Source of the DNA: Anaerolineaceae bacterium
GTDB taxonomy: Bacteria > Chloroflexota > Anaerolineae > Aggregatilineales > Phototrophicaceae
Direction: 5' to 3'
Assembly (NCBI GenBank): GCA_020634135.1
Contig: JACKCG010000002.1
Span: 558,001 to 622,000, forward strand
DNA: 64,000 bases
The notes beneath the pieces were generated by a model. It had not been told where the DNA came from. It saw only the letters and a program-made list of their open reading frames with translations, and did no database searches. Every line of letters begins with the position of its first letter. Position 1 is the first letter of the stretch. Position numbers and translations under genes: made by a program. Below are positions 1 to 10,044 of the stretch, in pieces.

Positions 1-123
1 TATGCGCCGGCGATTCTCACAACCAACGATCTCGTCTCTACGTAGTTACATCATGAATATGCAGCCGGTCACGAAGGGCTGCTGCCGGTGACTCTGTACA
101 TCTATACAGGAGAGGGTGGTTTA

Positions 124-2765
124 ATGCGTCTGAAGAAAGTTCGTTTTGGAATCATTCTGACGGTTCTCTTGCTGATGGCTGTTGTGCTGCCTCTGGCGGC
201 ACAGGATAACCGTATTGTTATTTCTGTTGCCGTGCCGGAATTCCTCGGCGATTCGTTTCAGCCGGATGTTTTCGCTCAGTTTGAACAGGAGAATCCCGCT
301 TATAAGGTGCGTGTGGTCAAGGTGAACAACAGCGCCTTTTCTCCGGTTGCGCCTGCCCGTGATCTGGATGGACACCTGAACGGCGTCGCCAGCTATGCTG
401 CGATGGCCGATGTCCTGTACATTACGCCTAATACGATTTCAGTAGAGGCGACTCGTGCCGGGTATTTCCTTGATCTCGCGCCGCTGGTTGCCAGCGACTT
501 TGGCCTGGATGTCACCGACTTTTACCCGGCGGCCTGGGAAGCCTTTCAGTGGGATCGCGGCGTATGGGGTTTCCCGGCGGTGGCGGATCTCCTGCTGATG
601 GTTTATAACCCCGCCCAGTTTGACGAGATTGGCCTGCCCTATCCGGAATCCTATTGGAGCCTGGATGACCTGGCCGCCGCCACCGACTTCCTGAAGGTCA
701 GAGATTCGAGCGGGCAGGTGACACGACCCGGCATGGTGACATTGAGCGGGGATAATCTCGCACTGCTGGCGCTCAGCCTGCTCAATACAGGCTTTACGAT
801 GACACGGTTTTCCCCGCTGTGCCGCGCCTGGCGACGCCGGAACTCGAAGCCTTCCTGGAGCAGTGGATGGAGATGGAAGACGAGGGAATCGTGACTCAGT
901 GGGTGCAGGGTTACGAAGAAGTGCCGATGCGAATTGACGATGCATTTGCCCTCTCGACGGGATTCGGGAATGAATACGACATGGCGGGGGCGCTGCTGCC
1001 GGGCGGCATGGCCGGGATGGACGTGCAAGGCTTCGCCGTGAGCAGTGGGACCTCGGAGCCGGACGGTGCGTATGCCCTGGTCAAGTACATGACGAGCAAT
1101 GCCACCGTCGTGAATGGGATGTTTGGACTGCGTCCGGCCCGCCGCAGCCTGATAAACGCCCAATCGGGGGATGATCTGACCATTAGTTTCTTCCTGAACC
1201 TGTCGCCAGAGGATGAAGCCGCCCTTGATGATGCCCTCAATAACGGGTTATCGCTTTCGGCGCAGCGGTTTGGGGATTACGTGGGGATTGCCGCCGATAA
1301 AATGCGAACGGAGGGCTTGATGCGCGAGCGGCGCTTCAGGCAGTGGAGGCCGATGCGGTTGCGAACCTGCAAGCCGCCAGCAACCGGCGCGAAGACGTAA
1401 CCGTCTATGTCGCCACGCCCGTGCCGACTCCGGCGCTGGGGGCGAACGAGGTGAGTCTCAGTTTCGGGCTGGTGGCCTTCGGGCCGGGCAGCGATGACGC
1501 TCAGTGGCAAGTCCTGGTGGATGAGTTTATCGCCGGCGACCCGCAGGTGCGCCAGATCGTGATTGACAGCGCCTTCAGCTTTGACCCGGAGGAGATGAGC
1601 GAGAAGTACGACTGCTTCTTCCTGCCGTTTAACCTGGTGCAGCAGCTTCAAGACCTGAGTCCGCTGCTCAACCTGGACCCGTTCCTGGATACGGACCCAA
1701 CCTTTGACCGGGCTGATGTGATTGGCACGAGCCTGACCCAGCTTCAGAAGGATAACAAGACCTGGGGTTTCCCGGTCATTATCCAGCCGCAGATTCTGTG
1801 GTACAACTACGACAGCTTCCTGCGGAACGGCGCGATTCCGCTGGGGAATAGCTGGTCGCTTGACCAGTTCACCGACTCATTACGTGCGCTGCGGTTTGAC
1901 CCGAACGAGCCGCCGCCCTTCGTCCCCAGCAGTTTTGGCGGTACGTATCTGCTGATGCTGATCGGCGCTTATGGCGGGTTGCCGCTCGACTATCGCACCG
2001 AACCCCCGACGGTCAACCTGACCGATCCGCTGACGGTGGATGCGATACGGCAGGCGCTTGACCTGGCGAAAGATGGCTATATCGCGTACCAGGAACTCGG
2101 TTCGTTCCAGGGTGGCGGCGGCGGGGGGTATTGAGCGCCAGATTTACGATGCTTCCCTCAATACACAGGCCTTCCGTGAACAGGTTGCCGGGCGTGATAA
2201 CCCCTACCAGGTGACGACATTCCCCTATGGCACACAGTACAATGTCGCCTCGTACAACCTGGGAGCGGCATACATCAGCGCCCGGACGCCCAACCCGGAA
2301 GCCTGCTACCGCTGGATTAGCGGCGTGGCGCGGCATCCTGAAGTGCTCTCCGCCATGCCGGTGCGTCGCTCGTACATTGATGACCCGCTGGTGACCGCTT
2401 CACAGGGGACGGACATTGTGGAGATGTACCGCGCTATCGCGGATGCCCTGGATGACCCGAACACAATCATTTTTCCGTCACCCTTCAACGGCATCGCGTC
2501 GCCGGGTGGCCTGGTGATTCAACTGTGGTTGTACCGGGCCTTTGATAGTTATGTGCTTGAGGATGGTGACCTGGAAACCGCGCTGGTGGACGCCGAGGCT
2601 TTCATTAAGGCTTACCAGGAGTGTATCGTGGATATTCCGCCCTTTGACCCGGCGCAGTACCAGACCCAGCTTCAACAGATTGTCTACTTCCTCCAGTACA
2701 CCAACTGCGCGGTGAAGATTGACCCCAGTCTGAGTTCATTGTTCAGCTTCGGCGGCGGTGGGTAG
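124..2765 (+). CDS. Secreted tandem double solute-binding protein (family 1-like), frameshifted
   Basis: Encodes an exported protein of about 880 residues once three frame changes are bridged (near 795, near 1318, and in a GGGGGG run near 2125). The chosen ATG follows an AGGAG-type ribosome site and starts a clear signal peptide (MRLKKVRFG, then a hydrophobic stretch ending in AAQD). Two consecutive regions each resemble family 1 extracellular solute-binding proteins: residues about 25-400 and about 440-860, both with 'WGFP' and 'YNxxxF/YDSF' lobes typical of sugar-type binding proteins. A linker rich in Ala and Thr separates them. No permease or ATPase gene lies next to it, so the ligand is unknown. 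The double arrangement is unusual. It could also be two genes fused by an assembly error, but the middle has no stop, ribosome site or second signal peptide. Confidence 0.75.
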
Positions 2766-2783
2766 CGCGACCTGCTTCTAAAA

Positions 2784-2814
2784 AGGGTGGGGCGGCTGTA
2801 TGCGGCCTCACCCT
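2784..2814 (+). terminator. Weak hairpin after the solute-binding gene
   Basis: AGGGTG pairs with CACCCT around a GC-rich interior, 19 bases after the stop codon. No U-run follows, so this may be only a transcript end or RNA-stability hairpin. Confidence 0.3.
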
Positions 2815-2968
2815 CTCCCTCGTTAGTGAATGAAAATGCCTCGCTTCTAACACATCGTTTATCGTGGTTTCAGCCATTTTTCAGACAGCGGCGCTATAGT
2901 CCCCAATAGATCAGCGATTCGCTGGTCAATCCTGTGGAGAGGATTTGGAAATACGAGGTGTAGGAGCT

Positions 2969-4063
2969 ATGAAGAAGGTACAGTTGATGAAATGGTCAGG
3001 CCTGGTACTGAGTGTACTGGCTCTGGCGCTGGTTGGATTCAGCATGGTTGCCGCGCAGGATACGACAACCGCGACGCCGGGCTACCTGGGTGTGCGCTTT
3101 GTTGCAGCCGATAGCGGGGTCCTGGTGGTTGAAGTCGTGGCCGATTCACCCGCTGCTGCTGCCGGGCTGAAGGTCGGCGATTTTCTACTGGCGGTCAATG
3201 GCGAGTCGGTGACCGCCGACAATGTGCGTGACACGATTCAAGCCCATTCTGCCGGGGATACCCTTACGCTGGGGATCGAACGCCGGGGTGAGGCGATGGA
3301 CGTAGACGTGACATTGGCCGAGGCGCCTGCCGAGGCCGCCGTGCCGCAGTTCCGCTTTAACCAACCATACCTGGCCGCTGAACAGCCTTATCTGGGCATC
3401 GGTATGAACGCGGCGGATGATGGCGGCATCGTGATTTCACTGGTGCAGGATGAATCTCCCGCTGCCGCCGCCGGGTTGCAGGCGGATGACCGTATCACAC
3501 ACGTGAATGGTGCAGCAGTCACCACCACGCAGGAAGTTGTCGCAGCAGTGCAGGCGATGAAGGTGGGTGATACCGTCACACTCACGATTGACCGGGCTGG
3601 CGAAACAATGGATGTCGAGGCGACTCTCGGCAGCGCCCCGGTCATGACGATGCCGTTTGATCGCGGTTTTGGGCGTGGTGGCATGTCGCTGGAGAACGGC
3701 CAGATAGGTCTGTCCTGGGCGGATGGCAAGCTCCAGATCACCGACCTGTCGGAGGATCATCCGCTATACACTGCCGGTCTGCGGGCGGGTGATGCGATCA
3801 CCGCTGTGAACGGACAGCCACTGACCGATATGACCGCGCTGTTCGGTGTCTTTAGCGGCATGGCGGAAGATGGCACCATCACCCTCACGGTTGATCGTGC
3901 CGGTGAAAGCATGGATATTGATGTGCAGGCTTCAACCCTGCTGAACGGCTTCCACTTCTTTGCGATGCCGAACGGCATGGATATGGAAGGATTCTTCGGA
4001 CGCGGTTTCCACGGCTTCTTCTCTGATCCCAGTGCTGAGACCACGCCGGAACCAAACGCATAA
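2969..4063 (+). CDS. Secreted protein with three PDZ domains and no protease domain
   Basis: The start ATG lies 8 bases after GAGGTG and begins a signal peptide (MKKVQLMKW..., hydrophobic to about residue 30, ending VAAQD). The mature part is three PDZ domains: roughly residues 37-115, 135-220 and 235-320. Each has the GLxxGDxIxxVNGxxV core ('GLKVGDFLLAVNG', 'GLQADDRITHVNG', 'GLRAGDAITAVNG') and ends in a 'TLTIDRAGE'-like strand. HtrA/DegP proteins carry one or two PDZ domains after a trypsin-like domain, but no such domain or catalytic triad is present here. The C-terminus is Phe/Gly rich and ends in an acidic, Thr/Pro tail. The likely role is extracytoplasmic peptide or partner binding; the exact partner cannot be read from sequence. 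Confidence 0.85.
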   Translation: MKKVQLMKWSGLVLSVLALALVGFSMVAAQDTTTATPGYLGVRFVAADSGVLVVEVVADSPAAAAGLKVGDFLLAVNGESVTADNVRDTIQAHSAGDTLTLGIERRGEAMDVDVTLAEAPAEAAVPQFRFNQPYLAAEQPYLGIGMNAADDGGIVISLVQDESPAAAAGLQADDRITHVNGAAVTTTQEVVAAVQAMKVGDTVTLTIDRAGETMDVEATLGSAPVMTMPFDRGFGRGGMSLENGQIGLSWADGKLQITDLSEDHPLYTAGLRAGDAITAVNGQPLTDMTALFGVFSGMAEDGTITLTVDRAGESMDIDVQASTLLNGFHFFAMPNGMDMEGFFGRGFHGFFSDPSAETTPEPNA

Positions 4064-4360
4064 CCCCGTTATGCAATTTCACAATTAACACGGAGAAAAA
4101 CCGACCACACCGGGTTGCCCCTACTCTGAAATGAGGGACATGAAGGGGCAACGCGGTGCGCCCTACGAAAAAACATCACCGTGCTGATTTCTAAAAACGC
4201 ATAACAGGGTGTCGCAAGCGGCACAGCAGGGGGACTCTACGTCCCCTTGCTGCTTTTCAGGTACGGGCGGGGTATCTGGTAATGGGTTTCTTCTCATGTT
4301 ACAATCTTTTTTACACAAATAGACTTGGTTAATAGTGAGTGGTTTCCCCACCTGTCTTCA
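4064..4360. other. Noncoding spacer with inverted repeats
   Basis: About 300 bases without a credible gene. It holds a long inverted repeat (GTTGCCCCT near 4114 against AGGGGCAAC ending near 4152), followed by the terminator at 4225-4257. A TACAAT-like -10 (4299-4304) lies before the next gene. Part of the sequence resembles, loosely, the spacer at 60.2 kb. Confidence 0.5.
4225..4257 (+). terminator. Rho-independent terminator
   Basis: A 12-bp stem with one mismatch (CAGCAGGGGGAC / GTCCCCTTGCTG) and a 4-base loop is followed by CTTTTC. It closes the PDZ gene transcript before the kinase-like gene. Confidence 0.65.
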
Positions 4361-6523
4361 ATGAAAAATTCAGATACCGATCATAAACTACCAAACTTAG
4401 AAGTGACGCTGGGCCACCTGAGTGGTGAACTGCTGCGTGCGCCGCGCAATTTTACGAACCTGGTGCTGTTTAAACCGGATAAGAGCGAGAAAATTCCCCC
4501 GAACGTGGTGCGTATCACCCATCACTACGCGGATGCGATGCTGGCTTACGGGTTTACCGCCGAATACGAAGCGTTGCAGCGGGTGGCGGATTGGTTCTCA
4601 ACCGGGCTGTCCGATGGCAGCACCGAACTTGATTCAGTGGAAATGAACCGGCTTGAGGCGCTGCTGCTCCTGCGTTCACAAGACCCGAATGCCGCAGCCC
4701 GCTTGGAACTGCTCTTAAGACAATGGGTGGTGAATGGCAGGTTTACTTCCAGATCATCCGATCAACGTTTCAATGCGCTGTGGGCACTCAAAATCCTGTG
4801 GTTAGCGCACCAGAAAAAGGCGACGAACGGGAGTGGTATCACTCAGAACGAACTGCGCCGGTGGACCACTGCGCTGCTGACGGAGGATTTTCAGGATAAG
4901 GATATGGCGTTTGCGCTGCAACTGCGCCACGAGATCGCGGGTGGGCTGACGAAAAGCCAGCAGGCGAAGTATCTGAATGTGCTCCTCAGCCGGGCGGCTG
5001 AAAATGGCGGTATGTGGGGGGTCAAGCGGAATTCGGGTTGGATTATTGACCTGATCCACAAACAGGAACTCTTTAATGTTGAGTTCACCAGCAACAAAGA
5101 CCGTGATGCCCTGCGCGAGATCGTTATCAGCACGTGCTACATTATCGAGAACCTGATGCCGATGGCCGAGCAGTATCCGCAGATTAAACCGGCGCTGCGG
5201 ATGGCGATGGAGATGTGGTGGGGTGTGCTGCAAGGCGGTGATACCATCCGCAAACTGCGGACACTGTTTCGCCGCGACTACGATTTCCTGTTTATTCTTT
5301 TCCGGTCATTGTGCGCGATCCGGGCGTACATCAATCATCCGCTCATCCAGGTCAGCGCCATGTACCTGGCGGAGCAGTTGTCGAGCGGCCCACCGGTTGA
5401 ATCATCGGATATTGAGAGTATTTTGCAGGCGCTTCAGAAGTGGATTCCGGTCAGGCTAAAGCACGCCCCGGAAAAGCTCAAACTGGGGCTGTCCGATTCC
5501 AAGGTGGTGCGGGTATATCCTCAGTTCGGCCACCCGCTGCTGAAGGACGAGGATATTGACATCGCTCTCGTGAAATCGGTCATCGTGAAGTACGGCAAAC
5601 CAGAGGAGATCAACAAGGAGCGGGCGAACTATAAGTTGCTGCCCGATGATATTCAGGATGCTTTTGTCGAAATCCCGCAGGAGTGTTTTGAGGAAGATGC
5701 GGTGCAGGGCGGGCGCGCCTTCGTCATTATGTCCGACCTGTACCGCCATTGGACGGTCTACGAGACACTGCCCCGGCGCGAAACCTATGCCCCGGCCATC
5801 GCCCGTGAACTGGGTGGCTTCCTGACCAGGGTTCACCGGGGCGATACGCATCTAACACAGATGTATGCCCAGGATGCTGTCATGCGTCTTTACCTGATGC
5901 CGATGATTGACCAGGTGCGCCAGGTGTTTAAGTTTATTGAGGCCAACGACCTGCTGCCAGGTCCGGCGGGAGACGTTCAACACCTGGAACATGAACTGCT
6001 TGGGCTTATCGGTGGTCTGATGCCCCGCCACAGCCATCTGGAAGACTTCCCGGTGGCTTATATGCATGGCGACCTGCATACGCGCAATATCATGGTGCGT
6101 CGTTTGCGCCGGGCTGACCGCGAGACTTACAACCGGGAACTGGACTTCAAGTTGATTGATCTTGAAAAGGTGGATAACCGGGGGGATGCCGCGCATGACG
6201 CCGGGCAGCTTCTGATGGACCTTGAACTGCTCCGGCAGCCACGCGACCCGGATGATGAGGCGCAAATTGTTGCGATTATGGACGCGCTGACTGAAACCTA
6301 CACCCGTTTTGCCGACGAGCGCAAAGACCGCACGTTTGGCACACGGTTGCAACTGGCGCAGGCACGGGCGTTGATCCGCATCGCTAAAGCACAGATCAAA
6401 TATGGCGAGGTCGCGCTCAACCAGAACCAATCCACAACGGCCAAATTGCTGGCCCGCGACATGCTGGAATATGTCGGGCAGTCCGTGAAATATCTGCGGG
6501 CGGTGGAAGCGGCTCTGGCATAG
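4361..6523 (+). CDS. Large protein with C-terminal aminoglycoside-phosphotransferase-like kinase domain
   Basis: About 720 residues. The ATG at 4361 was preferred over an in-frame TTG 36 bases upstream; neither has a strong ribosome site. The N-terminal 400 residues are predicted mostly helical, with repeated Leu/Ala-rich segments, and resemble no family I recognise. The C-terminal part has the APH/choline-kinase hallmarks: the catalytic loop 'HGDLHTRN' (about residues 568-575) and the metal-binding 'LIDLEK' (about 598), where Asp takes the DFG position. A phosphotransferase acting on a small molecule or protein is the family expectation. No substrate is suggested by neighbours: the next gene is a nucleotide-sugar dehydrogenase with its own promoter. 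No signal peptide, so probably cytoplasmic. Confidence 0.7.
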   Translation: MKNSDTDHKLPNLEVTLGHLSGELLRAPRNFTNLVLFKPDKSEKIPPNVVRITHHYADAMLAYGFTAEYEALQRVADWFSTGLSDGSTELDSVEMNRLEALLLLRSQDPNAAARLELLLRQWVVNGRFTSRSSDQRFNALWALKILWLAHQKKATNGSGITQNELRRWTTALLTEDFQDKDMAFALQLRHEIAGGLTKSQQAKYLNVLLSRAAENGGMWGVKRNSGWIIDLIHKQELFNVEFTSNKDRDALREIVISTCYIIENLMPMAEQYPQIKPALRMAMEMWWGVLQGGDTIRKLRTLFRRDYDFLFILFRSLCAIRAYINHPLIQVSAMYLAEQLSSGPPVESSDIESILQALQKWIPVRLKHAPEKLKLGLSDSKVVRVYPQFGHPLLKDEDIDIALVKSVIVKYGKPEEINKERANYKLLPDDIQDAFVEIPQECFEEDAVQGGRAFVIMSDLYRHWTVYETLPRRETYAPAIARELGGFLTRVHRGDTHLTQMYAQDAVMRLYLMPMIDQVRQVFKFIEANDLLPGPAGDVQHLEHELLGLIGGLMPRHSHLEDFPVAYMHGDLHTRNIMVRRLRRADRETYNRELDFKLIDLEKVDNRGDAAHDAGQLLMDLELLRQPRDPDDEAQIVAIMDALTETYTRFADERKDRTFGTRLQLAQARALIRIAKAQIKYGEVALNQNQSTTAKLLARDMLEYVGQSVKYLRAVEAALA

Positions 6524-6526
6524 TGA

Positions 6527-6547
6527 GCTTCAACTCACGCTTGAAGC
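6527..6547 (+). terminator. Short hairpin ending the kinase-like gene
   Basis: GCTTCAA and TTGAAGC form a perfect 7-bp stem just after the stop, followed by CCCCTTTC. The right arm contributes to the -35 of the next promoter. Confidence 0.4.
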
Positions 6548-6569
6548 CCCTTTCTGGCGGGATTATAAT
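6541..6569 (+). promoter_or_regulatory. Sigma-70-type promoter for the nucleotide-sugar dehydrogenase
   Basis: TTGAAG, 17-base spacer, TATAAT, about 40 bases before the start at 6609. Confidence 0.65.
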
Positions 6570-6608
6570 CGCGGCTAATTTGCCTGATTAGTAAGGTGAA
6601 CTGAGACT

Positions 6609-7925
6609 ATGAGTATCAAACAAACACTGCTTGACCGTATTGCCAGCAAAACAGCTGTAGTGGGCGTCGTCGGTCTGGGATATGTCGGACTGCCGCTGGC
6701 CGTTGAATTCGCAGAAGTTGGTTTTTCGGTTATCGGTGTGGATTTGTCGGCCAGTAAAGTAGATATGCTCAACCAGGGCGAAAGCTATATCCCCGATATT
6801 CCCACCGCGCAGTTGAAACCGCTGGTGGAAAGCGGGCGGCTGCGGGCGAGTACTGACTATGCTGCGCTGCGGGCGGTAGATACCATCAGCATTTGTGTGC
6901 CGACCCCGCTGCGGAAAACTAAAGACCCGGATATGTCCTTCATTATCGAATCAACGGATGCGATTGCTGAAATCGCCCATGAAGGGATGCTGGTGATTCT
7001 GGAAAGCACGACATATCCCGGCACAACCGAAGAAGTGATCCTGCCCCGGCTTATCAACAACGGCTTCAAGGTTGGGGAGAATGTATTCGTGGCGTTTTCG
7101 CCAGAGCGGATTGACCCCGGCAACAAGAATTTCGGCGTCCGCAATACCCCCAAAGTCGTGGGCGGCGTAACCCCGGCCTGCACCGAGATTGTGACCGCCT
7201 TGTATCGCCATGCTGTGGATAATGTGATCCCGGTATCTTCCACCACCACTGCCGAAATGGTCAAACTGCTGGAAAACACATTCCGCGCCGTCAATATCGG
7301 GCTGGTCAATGAGATGGCGGTGATGTGCGATAAACTCGGCATCAGCGTGTGGGAAGTCATCGCGGCGGCTTCCAGTAAGCCATTCGGCTTTATGCCCTTC
7401 TATCCGGGGCCTGGCCTGGGTGGTCACTGCATCCCGGTAGACCCGCACTATCTGAGCTGGAAACTCAAGACACTCAACTACAATGCGCGTTTTATCGAGC
7501 TTGCCAGCGAGATCAATACCTCCATGCCGCTCTACGTGCTGACCAAAGTCACCGACGCACTGAATGACGAGGGCAAGGCGGTGCGTGGTGCGCGAGTGGT
7601 CGTGTTGGGTGTGGCTTATAAGCGCGACGTGAATGACGTGCGCGAAAGCCCGGCGTTGGATGTCCTGCAACTGCTGCGCGACAAAGGGGCGGACGTGGTA
7701 TACCACGACCCGTATGTGCCCCGTGTCCACATGGAAGTCGCCGGGGACTATATGGAAAGCGCGACGTATTCCGATACCCTGTTAGAAAATGCCGACTGTG
7801 TGGTGATTATCACCGATCACACCAGTTATGACTGGCAGCACGTCCTTGACCACACGCGCCTCGTTGTGGATACCCGCAATTCAACCCCGCCGTTACAGGG
7901 CAAAGCCCGCCGCGTCATTCTGTAA
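6609..7925 (+). CDS. UDP-N-acetylhexosamine/UDP-glucose-type 6-dehydrogenase
   Basis: A 438-residue nucleotide-sugar dehydrogenase, full length for the family. The enzyme oxidises a UDP-hexosamine C6 alcohol to a uronate in two NAD-dependent steps, feeding surface polysaccharide synthesis. Visible features: the N-terminal Rossmann motif GLGYVGLPLA (residues about 21-30) followed by the acidic 'IGVD'; the central helical dimer region with 'TAEMVKLLENTFRAVNIG'; the active-site 'GLGGHCIPVDPHYL' with the catalytic Cys near residue 274; and a C-terminal UDP-binding domain with 'GVAYKRDVNDVRESPA'. The motif pattern favours the UDP-GlcNAc/ManNAc branch (WbpA/WecC) over UDP-glucose, but this needs a tree. 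No other polysaccharide genes lie beside it. Confidence 0.9.
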   Translation: MSIKQTLLDRIASKTAVVGVVGLGYVGLPLAVEFAEVGFSVIGVDLSASKVDMLNQGESYIPDIPTAQLKPLVESGRLRASTDYAALRAVDTISICVPTPLRKTKDPDMSFIIESTDAIAEIAHEGMLVILESTTYPGTTEEVILPRLINNGFKVGENVFVAFSPERIDPGNKNFGVRNTPKVVGGVTPACTEIVTALYRHAVDNVIPVSSTTTAEMVKLLENTFRAVNIGLVNEMAVMCDKLGISVWEVIAAASSKPFGFMPFYPGPGLGGHCIPVDPHYLSWKLKTLNYNARFIELASEINTSMPLYVLTKVTDALNDEGKAVRGARVVVLGVAYKRDVNDVRESPALDVLQLLRDKGADVVYHDPYVPRVHMEVAGDYMESATYSDTLLENADCVVIITDHTSYDWQHVLDHTRLVVDTRNSTPPLQGKARRVIL

Positions 7926-8050
7926 CCTACGGCAGCCGGTGGTGTTATATAGTTGGTGAATCCTATAAGCACAGACTGTATAGCACCATCGCGTTTCAAT
8001 GTCTGTCGTGGGTACGTGGTTATTGAGCAGTTGTCCCCATTTCAGCTTCA

Positions 8051-8079
8051 TTGTTCGGAAATAGGATTACGACTATACT
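8051..8079 (+). promoter_or_regulatory. Candidate promoter for the winged-helix gene
   Basis: TTGTTC, 17-base spacer, TATACT, leaving a 5' leader of about 120 bases before 8208. Confidence 0.5.
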
Positions 8080-8207
8080 GAGGGTATTCCAACGTATAGT
8101 AAATCACAGGGTTCAGGCGGTAGTGTGTGACAATATCCACATGAATATGCGGTGATGTTACCTGCGCTTAACCCGTGAATCTAGCCTACCCGAGAGGGAC
8201 AAACGAC

Positions 8208-8906
8208 ATGGAACTATCGTTTCAGCTGCGCGCGCTTCCACCCGATGCCCTGGACATTATTCGCTTTCTGGGGACACTGGATGACCCCCTGGCCCATGCG
8301 AATACGATTGCTGATGCAGTCGGATTGAGTGATCGCAGCCTGGGCAAAGCCATCCGCCGCCTGGTCACCAAAGGCTATTTGCAGATGGGTATTGACCAGA
8401 TGTATCGGCTGACCGAGCAAGGCGAACGTGCGGCTCGTGAACTGGTGGCGTATGACGCCGAAAGCGGCGGTGCAGACAGCGAATCAGAGTCATCAGTGGT
8501 GTTACAGGTCGAGCGGCAGGCCGTGCTGGTGATTTCACAGCCGCTGATGGCCGGCCAACCGGCACAGTTTTATGTAGGGTTTCAACCGGCTGCCAATGGG
8601 CAGCGCCTGAATGATAACGCACAGATTGCGATGCGTGTCTTTATCCTGAATGGCGAACCTGACCAGCCGCAGGAAGCTATTCTGGAATTAGGCAACGAGC
8701 CGGACTATCATGCCTTTGCGATTACCCCTGGCCTTTACCGTCAGGCGCGTATTCGTCTCCAGGTTTTTCAACTGGGGCCTAACCCGGACGATATTGAGAA
8801 CTGCGGTGGCATGTATATTGATCCAGTGGTGACGGATGTCTACGAAAACGGCACTTCGTTAACCGCTTATACCACCAAATTGAAGTTGACAACACCTGGA
8901 GCATAA
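8208..8906 (+). CDS. Winged-helix domain protein with C-terminal beta-rich domain
   Basis: The ATG follows GAGAGGGA at an 8-base spacing. Residues about 10-75 look like a winged helix-turn-helix (an 'ALDIIRFLG...IADAVGLSDRSLGKAIRRLVTKGYL' pattern, shown here in parts), similar to MarR/IclR-type N-terminal domains. An acidic Ser/Glu linker follows (about 80-95), then a beta-rich region of about 130 residues I cannot assign. It could be a transcription factor with a ligand-binding or oligomerisation domain. It is followed 8 bases later by the acyltransferase gene, so the two probably share a transcript, suggesting a link to lipid or envelope metabolism. Confidence 0.6.
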   Translation: MELSFQLRALPPDALDIIRFLGTLDDPLAHANTIADAVGLSDRSLGKAIRRLVTKGYLQMGIDQMYRLTEQGERAARELVAYDAESGGADSESESSVVLQVERQAVLVISQPLMAGQPAQFYVGFQPAANGQRLNDNAQIAMRVFILNGEPDQPQEAILELGNEPDYHAFAITPGLYRQARIRLQVFQLGPNPDDIENCGGMYIDPVVTDVYENGTSLTAYTTKLKLTTPGA

Positions 8907-8914
8907 GAGACATT

Positions 8915-10031
8915 ATGACCCCTGAAGAAACCCCTCTCGTCCCGTATCCGCGCAACGTGTTTTTCGGAGAATGACTCAGATCGTGGGGCGGGCACTCCTG
9001 GGTTTGCTCACCCGCACCACAGTTGCCGGGCGCGAGAATTTGCCGGAAAAAGGGCCGCTGATTCTGGTTGGCAATCATAATGCCCTGATGGAAGCCGCCC
9101 TGATGGTGCTGCACTCGCCTTATCAGATTGAACTGTTGGGCGCGGGCGACATCCCCTTTGACCCGCGTTACGCCTGGGCGATTGAGCGTTACGGTTATAT
9201 CCCGATCCGGCGCGGTGAGATGGATCGGCTGGCGCTGAATAAGGCGCTGGGGGTCTTGAAGCAGGGGGTTATCGGTATGTTCCCGGAGGGCGGTATCTGG
9301 GAAGCGGCGTTCAAACGCGCCCGTACCGGGGTGTCCTGGCTCAGTTCCCAGGCGAATGCGCCGATCATCCCCATTGGATTTGGCGGTATTGACGGGGCAC
9401 TCGGGGCGACTATGAAACTCAGACGCCCCCGCATGTTAATGAACATCGGCCACGTTATCCCGCCCATCCCCGCTGAAATAGAGGGAAGTCCCGCAAAGAA
9501 GCCCTGGAAGACGGCGCACGGATGGTCATGCAGCAGATTGCCGCGCTCATCCCGGAAGAAGACAAGCAGCGCTGGAACCGGATTCGCAACGAACGTTTTG
9601 AACTGCAACTGGTTGTTCGGGATAGCAGCGGTGAGCCGGTTACGCTGCCCCCGGAACTGGAAATCACGGTCCCGGAGATGCTTGCCAAGTACTTCCATCG
9701 TCCATTGATGCTGGATGTTCTGGCGCGGAACCTGAACCTGCCTATTCAGCCGTTACAGCGGCTGCACCGCGAACATGACCCGGCGAAACTCGCCCCGGCG
9801 CTCAAAGCTGCCGTCAGCTACTATGACGCACATCCGAATTTCCTGCCGTATCGCTTCCCCTATGTGGAAGCCAGCGGGATGCACAACGGTCTGCGCCAGC
9901 TTCACCGGATTGCTGAGTGGTCAATTGAACATAACTACCAGGTGGAGGTTATCCCCATCCGGCGCTACCAACAACGGGGCAGCGACCAGGAGATTGTCGA
10001 ATACAGTCCTGGGAGCATCCCGGCGCTATAG
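8915..10031 (+). CDS. PlsC-like acyltransferase (1-acylglycerol-3-phosphate type), two frameshifts
   Basis: Bridging frame changes in TTTTT (8959-8963) and GGG (about 9483) gives one protein of about 372 residues. The ATG at 8915 is 8 bases after the preceding gene. The acyltransferase block has motif I 'VGNHNALMEA', where Glu stands in the usual Asp position of NHX4D, then 'IPIRRGEMDRLALNKA', the phosphate-binding 'GMFPEGGIWEA' (FPEG motif) and 'APIIPIGF'. These are the order and spacing of PlsC/LPLAT enzymes, which move acyl chains onto lysophosphatidate at the membrane. A C-terminal extension of about 170 residues (from 'ALIPEEDKQRW') is helical and unassigned. The Asp-to-Glu change makes the acceptor uncertain. 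Confidence 0.75.
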
Positions 10032-10044
10032 GGAAGATATACGG

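Noticed and set aside
2100..2140. Programmed frameshifting at GGGGGG
   Set aside because: Breaks occur in many unrelated genes with no shared slippery site or downstream structure.
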